From assembly GCA_003339415.1 (NCBI GenBank), contig PDHQ01000480.1:1-20659 (forward strand): a DNA stretch of 20,659 nucleotides. Reading direction: 5' to 3'. Positions within the stretch are counted from its first letter, which is position 1, and the number at the start of each line of letters is the position of its first letter. The notes beneath the pieces are model-generated. The model was not told where the DNA came from. It did not search any database and saw nothing but the letters and a program-made list of their open reading frames with translations. The DNA is from Ophiocordyceps camponoti-saundersi (nom. inval.). Taxonomy: Eukaryota > Ascomycota > Sordariomycetes > Hypocreales > Ophiocordycipitaceae. A program made the translations under genes and the position numbers. Of the stretch, positions 1 to 10,886 are shown piece by piece.

Positions 1-127
1 ATAAAAATAATAAAAATAATAAAAATAATAAAAATAATAAAAATAATAAAAATAATAAAAATAATAAAAATAATAAAAATAATAAAAATAATAAAAATAA
101 TAAAAATAATAAAAATAATAAAAATAA
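1..127. repeat. 9-bp tandem array (TAATAAAAA)n
   Basis: A near-perfect tandem repeat with a 9-base period, about 14 units, fills the left edge and may continue outside the window. It contains no C or G. Because RIP turns CpA into TpA, the ancestral unit could have held CAA triplets, but this cannot be shown from one copy. It directly abuts the 145-bp repeat that recurs at the right end of the window. Confidence 0.95.
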
Positions 128-268
128 ATACTTTTACTAAATTAAAGGCGAAGGTAATAATAGTAATAAACTTAAAGCTAAGAGTAATAGCGAAGGTAAT
201 AGCGAAGTTAGAGGCGGTAGGAGTAAGGGAGCTTATAATAATAATAATAATAGCTATAAAATTTATAA
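124..268. repeat. 145-bp end repeat, left copy
   Basis: This segment aligns without any indel to 20386-20530 in the same orientation. The differences seen are mostly A/G or C/T, as expected for independently RIPed copies. In one frame starting near 136 (ACT AAA TTA...) both copies are free of stop codons, which is unusual here, and the Lys/Ala/Leu/Ile-rich reading could be an old coding segment or simply trinucleotide bias. The following 269-310 continues with short TAA runs. Function is unknown. Confidence 0.85.
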
Positions 269-590
269 TAGCGGTAATAATAATAATAATAATAAAAGCT
301 ATAATAATTATTAAGTAAATAATTACGTAGCTATATAAAATTATATTATTAAAGTTTATAATAAAAGTTTAATTTTATTTTAATAATATTAATAATATTT
401 AAGCTTAGATATTATATAAAATTTATAAAATAAAATATAATATTAATTAATAAATTATAAATAATATTAAAATAAACTAATTAAGATATATATTAAATAA
501 TATATTTAAGCTTAGTTATATATTTAACTTAAACTTAATAAAGCCGCCGCTAAAAGTAAAGCTAAAAGTAAATAAAAAGGTAATAGCTTT
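269..590. other. AT-rich stretch, nothing recognised
   Basis: This is extremely AT-rich, low-complexity DNA with no CpA or TpG. A short phrase with TTTAAGCTTAG occurs twice (about 399 and 506). Neither strand gives a reading resembling a known protein. It is probably RIP-degraded repeat DNA. Confidence 0.5.
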
Positions 591-1212
591 ATTATTTATT
601 TTTATTATATTAATATTAAAAAGTAAGTTAAAATAAATAATAATTAAAAAGGATAAAAAAATAAATAAAACGGAGAAGGAAATAAATAACGCGAAGATAG
701 CTAATAAGGTAAAAAAAGTTAAAAGCGCGAAGATAGCTAAAAAATAATAAGGGAGGTAAAGGTAAGGGTAAAAAAGGAGTTAATAGAGGTAGAGGTAATA
801 GGGGCTATAAAAAAGCTAAAGCTAAAGCTAGATTTTATTTAAGTATTCGAATCTTTTCTTATAGAGTTTATATTAATAGCGTTAAAATATATAATAAAAA
901 GCGATAATAATAGCTTAGAGGATAAGCTTATAAAAGTTAGAAGTATAATTAGGTATAGAGGATAAAGTAAAAAGTAAAGGCGGAAAAAAAATAAGTAAGC
1001 TAAGCGGGGCTAAGTAAATTAAGGAGTAAAGTTAAAAGCGGGGTATAAGGTAAATAAATAGTAATAATTATATAGTAAAAATATTAAAAACTACCTTTTA
1101 CGCTTAAACTTTATATTTAAGTATTTTAATATATTTAAATATTATAAAATAATAAAAAGAGGTTAAATTAGTAAAAATATTATAAGTAAATAAATTATAA
1201 AGTAAGAAAGCT
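591..1212 (+). repeat. Unidentified repeat X, copy A (C-terminal coding remnant)
   Basis: This segment aligns in direct orientation with copy B (6086-6637 plus 8519-8555). The best shared blocks are about 890-935, 1040-1090 and 1105-1205, the last nearly base-for-base. A + strand frame beginning near 620 gives a Lys/Glu-rich reading in both copies (Ser-Lys-Leu-Lys-[stop] then charged residues), so the left part is probably the C-terminal end of a decayed ORF and the right part an untranslated 3' end. Homology stops at the AAAGCT around 1207-1212. I do not recognise the family. LTR identity was considered and not supported: no clear TSD, primer-binding site or polypurine tract. Confidence 0.7.
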
Positions 1213-4200
1213 TATAATAGCCTTATAGCTAAAAGCCTTATTAAAGTTCCTACGGTCTTAAATTAAACTTATAAAAAGTATTAATAAAAGCGTTTTTTTT
1301 ATAAGTAATTAGTTTATAATATAAAGTAAAGTAAGCTATTATCTTATTTTCCTTATTATTATAAAAGTAATAAGAAATTATAATTAAAAAATATTATAAA
1401 TATAAAGAAATTTATTAAGGCCGATTTTACTATTATAAAGCTAAGTTAAGGCGCTATATAAAAATTTTAGAAAGCTTTAATAAATTTATAAAACGCTACG
1501 AAGTTTAATTAAAGTAGTTTATTAATAAAGTATTTAGAAAACTAGCTATATTTTTAAAGCCTCCCCTTTTTAAAGTTTTAGTAAAGCTATTATTTTTTAT
1601 AAAAATAAGCTTTTAAAATTTTAAAAGATTAAAAGAAAATATCTAAAATCTATACCTAAGTAATAAAAAAAGATTAAAAGGATTTAAAAAGAATATAAAT
1701 AAAGCGAGGCTAACTTTTATATTATTAGTAAAGGTATATAAAAATTCTCTTAAAAATAAAGCGGATATAAGCTATAAATTCTTTATTATAAAAAAATTAA
1801 TAATTATAAGCGGCGCGGTAAAATAAGTAAATATTAATAAAGGGGATAAAAGTTAAAAACTTAATATAGTAAAAAAGGGTTACTTAATATACTTTAAAGA
1901 TAACGCGGAGATATTTAAATTAAGTTATAGCTAGCTATTAAAAGATAAGGCTCTTAGGTTCCCTACTTAGTAAAGTTAAAGTAAAATAAATTATAATATT
2001 AAAAGCGATTATAAACCTAATAACCTTAATATAAATTTCCCTCGCTTAGAGGAGTAAGAAGCTTTAAGTAAATAAGGTAAGCTTAGTTAAAGCTAGCTAT
2101 TAATAAGCGAGCTTTTTTATAAAGCGGCGGAGCTAAAGCTTTTATTAAAGTTTATAGTAAATTTAAACCTTAAGTATATATACTTTTTATATAAGTTAAA
2201 TAGTATTCTTATTAAGGATTAGTAAAATTATATTAATAAAGTAAGCTTTTATAAAATAAAAAAGCTTATTTTTAAATAGCTAAAAAGTTATTTTATACTC
2301 TATTACTTAGTTATAATAAATACTCTAAGCTTATTTAAGCTAATAGCGAACTTAAGTAAAAGTATACTTAATATTAAAAATATTAATATTATTTATAAAT
2401 CTTATAATAAGTATACTAGTTACCTATTTTAAGCGCTTATAAAAAGATAAAATATATATAATAAATAATATTAAAGAAAGCGGGGAGTTTTAAAGGACCC
2501 TAGTAGAAATAAGGAAAAAGTTTAATAGTTTACTATTAACTTTTAAGTAAAAGGTATAGTTAGAAAAGTAAGAGTAAAAGAAAGCTATAATCTATTTAGA
2601 AAAGCTAAAAAAGTTAAAGATTTTTATTAGATTAAAATATAAAATATAGTTAAAAGCGCTTATTATATTTAATATTAAAAGGGAAATAAAGCCTTAAAAG
2701 CTTTAAGTAATATAGATAAATTTTATTAGGAGAAATAAAGCGCTATTAATAAACTAGTTTAGCTAATTATTTCTTTAATCTTATAATAAGATTCTTATAA
2801 ACTTTATTATATAGAATATTTTCTTTATAATTATAGTTTTAAAAATCTTACTTATAATATTAAAAAGGGAGATAAGATAATAGCTACTTAAAGTTTAATA
2901 AACTTTTAAGCTTTTTCCTACTTTTTAAAGAATTATAATATTAAAAGTTTAATATTAAGTAAAAAAATATCTATAAGTAATATATTCTTAAAAAAGCTTA
3001 GTTAAAATTATTATAAAAAGTTATTTATAACTTTTTAGGAAGCTTATAAAAATATTATTAAGCTTAGTAAATTTTTATAATATAATATTAAAAATAGCGA
3101 AGTAGATTTTATTTTTAATAACTTAAAAGAGAATATTTATTAAGAGGAAAAGGTTAAAAATAAAAAGGTATAAGGTATTTTCTAAAAAATAAGTAAAGAA
3201 CTTATAAGCTAAAAGCTCTAACTTTTTAAAGAAAAATAATTAAAAAGCGGAGTTTATATTTTATTAAAAAGGAGAAATATATATAAGCTTTAGAGGAGCC
3301 TAGCTATAAATTCTTACTTACGAAGTTATAAATTATATAATATTAAGGTTATTATTTATAAAAGCGAGAAATTACCTTTAATTATCCTTTTTTGCTTTCT
3401 TAATAAAAGATTTCTATTATATTATAGCGTTTTAATATACTTATTAATAATTAAAATTTAGCTATATTTACTAATACCGCTTAGTATATCTTATATTTAA
3501 AACTATTATAGTAATTTTTAAGATTTATTATAAGTATAAATAAAAATTATATTATTAAGGTAATATTAAAATTATTAAATTAGCTATAATATTTAATTAT
3601 TTTTATAGCTATATTATTAATTTCTTAATATTTATTATAAACTTTACTTAAATAGCGGAAAATAAAAGGTAATTTTTTATTTTAGCTTATAAGATATTAA
3701 AATTAAAATATTTTTAGTATAATATTAAAGTAAAATTTAAAAAAGAGGAGGTAATAAGTAATATAAATTAAGGGATATAATTAAAGCTAAGAAAATTAAA
3801 GTTAAAGCTAAGATATATAAAGAAATAATTAAATATATTTTAAATTAAGTTAATAATATTAGCTTTTCGCTTATATATTTTTTAGGTAATCTTATAAAAA
3901 AGGGTAAAAAGTTTAAAATAAAGTTAGTAAAAAGCGGAGAGAAGCTTTACGGAGTAAGGGGAGGTATATTCGTAAAAGTCTTAAAAAAGGTAATAAGCGT
4001 TAAAATCACTAAGGATAATTAGTAAAGTAAAAACAGAGGCGGAGTATAAGGAGGGAAAAAGAGGTAGTAAGTATAAAAGAAGTTTAGTATATATTTTAAA
4101 TAATAAAGAGTAAATAGTAAATATTTAAAGCTTACTATAAAAAGAAATTTTAATAAAGTTAAGCTTTATAATAAGGTTTTAATTATTTATTTATATTATT

Positions 4201-6085
4201 TATATATATAAAGGAAAGCTTTATTTTTATTTTAAATAAGGCGGTAAGAAGTAAGTTTAGGAAATAGAAGGCGATTATATATATTAAGTTAGAATTTTTA
4301 TATAATAATAATATTATAGCTCTCCTTATTAAATAAAATAAGCTAAGTAAGGTAGTTAATTTTTTATATATTTTATAATAAAGTTATAATTTTAATAAAA
4401 ACTAAGTATTAAGAATAATTATTTATAATTATTTTAGTTATATAAAGTTTACTAATATAAACTCCGCTTAAGATTATTATAAAGCTAGTTATAAGTTATA
4501 AAGTTTATTATATAGTTTATAGCCTTTACGGGTATTATTAAGTTAAAAGCTTTTTAAAAAAACTTAAATAAGTAATATATTATAGAAAGATTGCTAAGGC
4601 GTATCTCCGAGGAATTTATAATATACTCGCTTTTTTAAAGAAACTATAATAAAGCTTTCGCTATTTTTATAAAGTTACTACTAAGTAAAAGCTAAAAGTT
4701 AAGTAAACTATAATAATTAAAAAAGGTAAAGTTTATTAGAGAAGCTAGATTTAGTATAGCTTTATTATTTCTAAAACTTAAAGTAATTTTTTAATTATAT
4801 AAAGTATATATTCTTATATAAAATATAATAATAAGGTTTTTCTCCTTTTTATATAAGGTAGTTTTCTTCTTCGCTATTATATAAAATAGCTATATAGTAT
4901 TTATATTAAAGGGGCTTTTAATAATACTTAATAATATACTTAAATTAAAAGTATTTATAATATTATTTAAGATATATAGAATCCTTATAAAATTTATAAT
5001 AAATTATCTCTACGTTTATAATTATTTTATTTAAGTAAAGCTTACTTATATTCTTTACGCTACTTAAGCTTATAATAAAATAAGTTTATAAGGCTTCTTT
5101 ACTAATAATATACTAAAATTAAAGTATTTTCGCTTAAATTATATTAACTTTATTTACTTTCTTAATAATACTAAATAGCGCGTTATAGTTATAATTAGCT
5201 ACTAAGGTTTAAATACTCTTAGTAATAATAATATAAGTTTAGTATATATACTTAGCTTTTACTCCAAAAGCTTAAGCTACTTATTTATTTTTAAAAATAA
5301 AATCTTTATATTCGAAGTTAAATATAATAATAAGATTACTACTAGGAAATTAGCGCGCGGTAATTATTATAAAATAGCTTATAATTTTATTAATTTTCTA
5401 AATAATTTTTTAGGAAATAAGCGCTAGAATTTTATTAATTATTAGAATATCTTTTACTAATATAAGTACCTCCCTTTTTATTTTTACTAAAACCGGCTAT
5501 ATAAGGGGCGTTATAAAAAAAGACGGAGTTTAAGGTAGAGTTTATAATTATACTAGCTTAAGTTAAAGCTTTAAGGGCGGAGTTTAACTTTTTACTTATT
5601 ATTTTATAAAAGGTAATTTTAACTAACTTTTAAATAGCGTAGGAGATAATAATAAGTAAGCTAAATAAGTTTTTAAAAGCTTATTAATACTATTAAAGCT
5701 TAGTAAATATTATATTAAGGATACTTTATATAAGGCGAAAATTTTATATAAAGATTATTTTAATAAGTTTTTTATATATAAATTTTAAAATAAGATTTAT
5801 TAAAATTTAAAAAAATTAATAAATAAATTATTAAAGTTAATAATAATATTATAATAATTTTTACTTATATATAGATATTATTAAAATTAGTTAAGCTTTT
5901 AAATCTTACTATTAACTATTATTAGTATTAATAGCGAACTAGGAGGCGGACTGCCTTATAACTTTATATTTAAAGTTATTCCCTTAGTAAAGTTAAACTT
6001 TAAAAAAAAGAAAATACTAAGTTTTTATAATATTATAAATTAAGTATAAATAAGGACCTTAATTATCTAAAATTATAAAAAAGTT
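1213..6085. other. 4.9 kb of unassigned RIP-degraded DNA between X copies
   Basis: No domain could be named here on either strand. CpA/TpG is nearly absent (about six sites, at 3393, 4007, 4034, 4592, 5265 and 5952). A + strand reading from about 2022 to 3510 looks protein-like if TAA/TAG are taken as Gln/Trp, but its stop density is no lower than expected from the base composition, so this is weak. Because copy B of repeat X continues the same strand and style at 6086, the right part may be the upstream portion of the X ORF. A 5097-5120 reading (Phe-Thr-Asn-Asn-Ile) could be a mutated Phe-Ala-Asp-Asp, but flanking reverse transcriptase motifs were not found. Transposon origin is inferred from RIP alone. 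Confidence 0.45.
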
Positions 6086-6637
6086 ATTTAAATATTATTA
6101 ATTATATAAATATTAAGGAGTAAATTAAAATAAATAATAGTTAGAAAAGATAAGGAGGGGGTAAATAAAGTTAAGGGGGTAAGCGGAGCGGAGGAGGTAA
6201 ATAATATAGAAAAAGGTAAGGAGAAGTAAGAAAAGGGGGAGATAAAGGCTAGGGAGGCGGCGGAGGAGGAGTTAGAGCCTAAGCCGGACCTTATTTAAAT
6301 ACTAAAATTATCCCCTACGGAGTCCGCGTTAGTAATATCTAAGCGTATAGCGGAGAGCTATAATAATAGCTTAGAGAATAAGCTTATAAAAGTTAAAAAT
6401 ATTATCGGGCGTAAAAGATAAGGCGGAGGGTAAGGTGGGAAAAAAAATAAGAAAGCTAAGTAAGCTAAGTAAAGCTAAGTAAAGTAAAAAGTAAAATTAG
6501 AAGCGGGGTATAAGGTAAATAAATAGCGGTAATTATATAGTAAAAATACTAAAAATTATTTTTTAAATTTAAATTTTATATTTAAGTATTTTAATATATT
6601 TAAATATTATAAAATAATAATAAAAAGTTAAATTAGT
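6086..6637 (+). pseudogene. Repeat X, copy B, left part (charged C-terminal ORF remnant)
   Basis: Homologous to copy A. It has more G than its surroundings, and the + strand frame starting at 6113 runs with few stops to about 6430. The reading is Glu/Lys-rich (GAG/AAG/GCG codons around 6200-6290), then holds Thr-Glu-Ser-Ala-Leu and Lys-Arg-Ile-Ala-Glu-Ser, then a Gly/Lys-rich basic tail. A charged C-terminus of a transposase or other mobile-element protein is possible, but no catalytic domain is seen. The last 12 bases (6626-6637, AGTTAAATTAGT) are the left target duplication of the LINE insertion, and the copy resumes at 8519. Confidence 0.6.
6626..6637. repeat. Target-site duplication of LINE insertion, left
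   Basis: AGTTAAATTAGT here is repeated exactly at 8507-8518. Uninterrupted copy A has the single form GTTAAATTAGT at 1162-1172, so the empty site is known and 11-12 bp were duplicated. That length suits target-primed LINE insertion better than LTR elements (4-6 bp). Confidence 0.85.
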
Positions 6638-6819
6638 TAACTCTTATATATTTTATAAATCCCGCGCTTATAGTAACGCGAATACGAACTTCTTATTCTT
6701 ATATTATAAGTAGACTCCGCTCTTTTTATTACTTTATAATAATAGCTTTAAGCCGCGCTAGGAGCGACTCTAGGGGGGAGGGCGACGCTATATAAGTTAA
6801 TTATAACCGCGAAAATTTT

Positions 6820-8040
6820 TTACTTAGAATATAGCTCTACTCCGAATTATAGTAAACTTAGACCTAAAAGTTTACTATACCTTTTACCTTATTAGAAGCT
6901 AAGGCGAGTATTAGTAAAATTATTTCGGGGGACGCTTTAGTCTTTATATAAGTAATTATCGAATAAGTAGCGGAGTCTAAGAGGGTCCGGGGAGGCGCCC
7001 CCCCTACTCTAACTTTATTAATTAATAATATTTCCTTAGCTATTATAGCTACGGTTTCCTCTTTTTTCTATAGCTTTAAAAAAAGCGGAATTTCTCTAAT
7101 ATAAGCTACGGTTATAGCTAAAGCGCTAGAAAAAACTATTAAAAAATAAGTTTTTAGGTAATATAAGTATTAGCTTATAATTCGCTTTAATTTTATTATT
7201 ACTTTACTCTAAGTTTAAGGCCTTAAGGTAATTATAATAAGCGTTAACTATAAACTCTACGAGTAAGGCTAAGCTTTTATAATAAGGAAATTACTTAGCG
7301 GTAATATTATAATAATATTCTAAGACGCTATTTATAAGCTCTAGTCTAATCTAAAATAGCTTTATATTATTTTCGGAGAAAAAGTACGCTTTATTAGTAA
7401 AAGTTATATTTTTATTATAAAGGGGGTATTAGCGTAAGCTTTATAATAAAGCGGTAAGGAAGCTTTTTAGAAAAAAATTAAATTATTAAATAAGGTTTTA
7501 ATAATATAATTATATACGAAAAAATACTATTTAAAAATTTAGCGGAGCTTTCTTATAATTATTATTAATAGCGTAATAAATATAAACTAAATTTATAATA
7601 AAGGTATAATAATATAAGCGGAGATTTTTAATATAGAACCTTATAAGCTAAAAGTTTAACCTTAGTAATATTTTAAATATTACTAGCTTAAATATATCGC
7701 TAAATATTATATAGCGAAGCTATAATATAGCTAGTACTCCGCTTTTTTATACGCGGAAAGTAAATTAGCTTACCTTATAATATATAGAAAAAAACTATAT
7801 TATTACCCTCTTTATTAAAGGATTTATTTTAAGTAAAGTTAACTTTACTTTAAAATAAAAATAGCGTAGGATTAGGTAAAAAATACTTATATTTCCTAAC
7901 TTTAGAGATTTATAAACTAGAGTTTCGTATATATCGCCCCTTCTCCCCTTCCGGCGTTAACTAAAGTTTAGTAATAGCTAGGGCGGAAACGCTAAAAAGC
8001 GAATATAATAGCTCCGCCTTTAACCCCCTCTCTAAACTTA
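6820..8040 (+). pseudogene. Decayed LINE ORF1 (Gag-like, CCHC zinc knuckles)
   Basis: The frame is set by codon 7018. The N-terminal part reads as an Ala/Ser/Thr/Gln-rich region with a Gly-Ala-Pro-Pro-Thr stretch near 6990-7010, followed by a Lys/Ala/Leu region and a mixed alpha/beta-like segment (7170-7470). At 7669-7710 the codons TAT-x2-TAT-x4-TAT-x4-TAT have exactly Cys-x2-Cys-x4-His-x4-Cys spacing after RIP reversal. A second Cys-x2-Cys-x4-His follows at 7726-7752, but its last Cys is not at the usual spacing. A third possible cluster lies near 7790-7830. Such serial knuckles bind nucleic acid in LINE ORF1 proteins. No ATG remains, and the start and end are approximate. In-frame TAA/TAG occur throughout, all explicable as former CAA/CAG/TGG. 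Confidence 0.65.
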
Positions 8041-8489
8041 TTTATAGCTTTGCTATAATAATCTAGCCGCTTTTCGAAATTAGCTATTATAGGGTCCGTT
8101 ATAAGTTAATAAAACCTCTATATATTCCTTAATTATATTAATAAAGCCTTAATCGAATAGATTATTTAAGATATTATAATTAAGCGCGGAGATTTAGTTT
8201 ATAATAACGATAACGCTTAGGAAAATAAGTAGCTATATAGACTCCGTACTAAACCCGGACTACGCGTACTCTTACTATTACGGACTCCGCTCCGAAGGAA
8301 ATATTAGCTTCCTAATTACTTATTATTACCGGACTTATTTAAGGTATAGAGTGCCGGGTGCGGACTTAATCCGGCCCTAAACTAAAGTAACGCTTAAGGG
8401 GAGGGTTTTACTCTAAGTTCTCCGGTTTTTCCCACTCTTAGAATATATATAAGATAATTCTAGGCTAAATTAGGTATACTAGCATATAA
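8041..8489 (+). other. 3' region of the LINE-like element
   Basis: Downstream of ORF1, this segment is the most CG-rich part of the element, with ACTCCG, CCGGAC and GCCGGG phrases near 8245-8390. It holds five of the window's rare surviving CpA/TpG sites (8051, 8352, 8359, 8433 and 8483). No reverse transcriptase reading was recognised. It probably represents the 3' untranslated region, perhaps with a residue of ORF2. Confidence 0.45.
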
Positions 8490-8506
8490 ATATTATTATT
8501 ATTATT
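8490..8506 (+). repeat. Simple-repeat tail of the LINE-like element
   Basis: A short A/T trinucleotide run (TATTATTATT...) lies directly before the right target duplication. LINEs of several clades end in such tails. Whether the original tail was longer or of other composition cannot be told after RIP. Confidence 0.6.
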
Positions 8507-8518
8507 AGTTAAATTAGT
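8507..8518. repeat. Target-site duplication of LINE insertion, right
   Basis: Exact copy of 6626-6637 (AGTTAAATTAGT). Directly after it, repeat X copy B resumes (8519-8555) and matches copy A from 1173 to about 1212. Confidence 0.85.
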
Positions 8519-8555
8519 AAAAGCGTTATAAGTAAATAAATTATAAAGTAAAAAA
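8519..8555 (+). repeat. Repeat X, copy B, right remainder
   Basis: Matches 1173-1212 of copy A almost base for base (ATTATAAGTAAATAAATTAT... class sequence). It ends at AAAGCT, where the Gypsy reverse transcriptase reading begins. The GCT at 8556-8558 is shared by both readings. Confidence 0.8.
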
Positions 8556-10886
8556 GCTAATAATATATTAATTTATTTATATAATAAAGAAAAAAAGTAT
8601 TAAGAGGAATATTAGGAAATAATTTATTATTTATATTAAGCGAATTTATAAGATGATATTTTAAAATTAAAATTTAATATTATAAAAATTAATTATTTTA
8701 ATATAATATTATATATAAGTTAAAAGATATATATAAACTTTTATAAAATATAAGTAATTTAAAATTAAAAGTTTAAAAACTTTTATAATTATAAAGCTAT
8801 TTGCTTATTTATAAAATTTTATAATTTTATTTAAATCTTTTATTATTATATTAATATTACTACTAAACTTTTAAATTTTCTCTTAAAAAAGATACTACTT
8901 TTAAGCTTAGATTAGAGTAAAAGGAAGCTTTTAATAAAATAAAGAAACTAGCTATATAAGCTTTAATATTTACCTTTTTCTACTAAAAACTCTTAACTTA
9001 ACTTAAGACTAACGCCTCTTAGAATATTATTATAAGTATATTTTAATAATAGTAAGATAATTAAATATAAAAGCTTATAAGCTTTTTTTCGAAAATAATA
9101 AACTTAGCTAAATAAATATATTTAATTTAAAATTATAAACTCCTTATTATAATATAAAGCTTTAAGTATTTCTACTTAAAATTACTTAATTAAAAGTTTA
9201 ATATAATTATAAATTATAAGGCCTTAGTTTATTTTATAATAAAAAGATTATTTTTTATTTATTAAGTTTTATAATCTAATTTCTTTATTTAGTTTAATAT
9301 TTATTTTTTATACTAACTTAAATAATTAAATATAGCTACTAACGCCTTTTTATATAAAATAACTAAGCTTCTAATTATAAAAGCTTATAAAAAGGAAAAA
9401 AAAACGCTTATAATAATTCCCTTAAAAAGCTTTAAATTTAAAGCCTTAACCTTAACTCTTATAATTATATATATTTTAATCTACCTAATAGAAAACTTTA
9501 TCTTATTTAGAGCGGAGTTATTATAATTAATTTAAGAAAAGAATATAAGCTAGAACTTTAAATTTTATAAAAATCTCCTCGTAATACTTAAGAAAGATAG
9601 TTAGGAGCGATTTTTCCTTTATATTACCTTAATTCGGAATATATATAAGCTAGCTATCTTCGCTTATAATAAATAAAATAAAATAATTTAAATATTTTAA
9701 TAAAGCTATTATTAGTTAAAAATAAAGTAAGATATTTACTAGTATATTTATAATTATTATAAATACTTAAAAAAATATTATAAAATAAAACTTTAAGTTT
9801 ATTTTTTTTTATTAATTTTAACTTTTATATAAGAGTATATAGCTTAGAGTAGAAAAATAATATTAGAAAATCGCTTTAGATATAACTATATTTAAACTTT
9901 TATTTATAAGCTAAGCTAGATTATTACTATATTATTAAGTAAAAAAATAATATAGCGGAGGTGTTTATAAGACGCTATTTCCGATACCTTTATTATTTTT
10001 TAATATACTAGATATATAAATTACTAATAACGCTAGCTTATTTATCTTAAAATTTTTTTATAAAATTTATTAGTTAACTAATATTAAATACCGCTATAAT
10101 AATACCTTATACTTATAAATATAAGAAAGCGTAAAGGTAATTAACTAATACTTAAACTAAAAGCTATAATTTTACGTAAATAAGTATTAAGATAATTAGA
10201 GTATTTTTCTTCCCACTTTAAACTTTATATATAACTCCTCTTAGCATATATTAATTAGTATAGCGCTATTTATAGTAGCTTTCTAAAAAGATATATAAAA
10301 TCCCTTTTTAATTCTTAGCTCTTAAAATACCTTAAACGCCTTAAGCCCTATTATTATAGCTTATAAACTTATTACTTAAGTATAAGAAATATAATAATAA
10401 GCTTAAATTATTATAAATAAAGCGCGTAATAAATAGAAAATATAAGCTAATAAAAGATATTACTTAGTAAATTTTATAGTTAGCGATTAAGTATATCTTA
10501 GCCGTAAGGGTTTTATAATAATTATACTTATAATAAGACTTAATACTTAATAATTAAGTCCTTTTATAATTTTTAAAAAATAAAGTTATAGCTATATTCT
10601 TAATTTATTAAATAGCTATTAAATAATAAACTTATTTAATACTAACTATTTTCAGAAAGCTATTATAAATTTTTTACCTAGTTACGAAATACCTCTTATT
10701 AAATTAAAAATTATTAATAATAAGCTAAAATAAAAAGTAAACTAAGTCTTTTAATTTTATATTATAAGATAACGCTATTAGTTAAAATATTAAGTTTACT
10801 AGTATAATTATAACTTAAATAAAATATAATATCTTATTAAGAATTTCTAATATATACTTATAACTTTTAAGGAATTTTATAATTAT
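8556..10886 (+). pseudogene. pol: Decayed Ty3/Gypsy pol: end of RT, RNase H, integrase, chromodomain start
   Basis: The fragment opens within the reverse transcriptase active site: GCT AAT AAT ATA TTA ATT TAT at 8556-8576 reads as Ala-Asp-Asp-Ile-Leu-Ile-Tyr after RIP reversal. The RT thumb follows (Lys-Phe-Asn-Ile near 8665 and a Met-Ser-Gln-Lys-like segment). Near 8885 the frame shifts to one that gives Lys-Lys-Asp-Thr, then the RNase H Thr-Asp-Ala-Ser (Asp codon now AAC, 9011-9013) and the [Asp/Asn]-His-Lys-Ala-Leu motif at 9212-9226. The integrase zinc-binding domain is at about 9640-9810: His at 9665, a Tyr-Tyr-Trp-like segment near 9704, and Cys-x2-Cys (TAT...TAC) at 9755-9766. The central integrase is poorly readable. 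A chromodomain-like reading begins near 10788 and is cut at 10886 by the Gag-only LTR element. The 5' half of the element is missing. Confidence 0.8.
10882..10886. repeat. TSD of Gag-only LTR element, left (ATTAT)
   Basis: The five bases before the 5' LTR, ATTAT, equal the five after the 3' LTR (18965-18969). Five base pairs is the usual LTR-retrotransposon duplication length. Confidence 0.9.

Larger units (their letters stand above)
6638..8506 (+). mobile_element. ORF1-only LINE-like element (Tad1-type, non-autonomous)
   Basis: A 1,869-bp insertion splits repeat X and is bounded by an exact 11-12 bp duplication. It is visibly richer in C and G than the flanking DNA. It has no LTRs and no obvious terminal inverted repeats, and ends on the + strand in a short TAT/ATT simple repeat (8490-8506) in the position of a LINE tail. 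The + strand encodes a decayed protein with zinc knuckles typical of Tad1/Jockey-group ORF1. No endonuclease or reverse transcriptase reading was found between the ORF1 and the tail, and 1.87 kb is too short for a full LINE. The structure is like half-LINEs (HAL1 in mammals). An internal deletion of a full element is the alternative. Confidence 0.65.

Noticed and set aside
1..127. 9-bp array as a telomere or CRISPR
   Set aside because: It contains no G, no TTAGGG-like unit and no spacers; it is a simple tandem repeat.
2022..3510. Protein-like + strand ORF with TAA/TAG as Gln/Trp
   Set aside because: Its stop density, about 7-8% of codons, is no lower than chance for this composition, and no domain was recognisable. 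It is kept only as unassigned DNA.
5097..5120. Possible Phe-Ala-Asp-Asp reverse transcriptase motif
   Set aside because: The short match can arise by chance in A/T-rich codons, and none of the other RT blocks could be placed around it.
6638..8506. Insertion in repeat X as a Mutator-like DNA transposon because of its 11-12 bp duplication
   Set aside because: No terminal inverted repeats were seen, and the encoded protein has LINE ORF1-type zinc knuckles and a simple-repeat tail.
591..8555. Repeat X copies A and B as LTRs of a 5-kb retrotransposon
   Set aside because: The ends give no consistent TG...CA-derived termini or convincing 5-bp duplication, no primer-binding site or purine tract is seen next to them, and the left part of the repeat reads like coding sequence.
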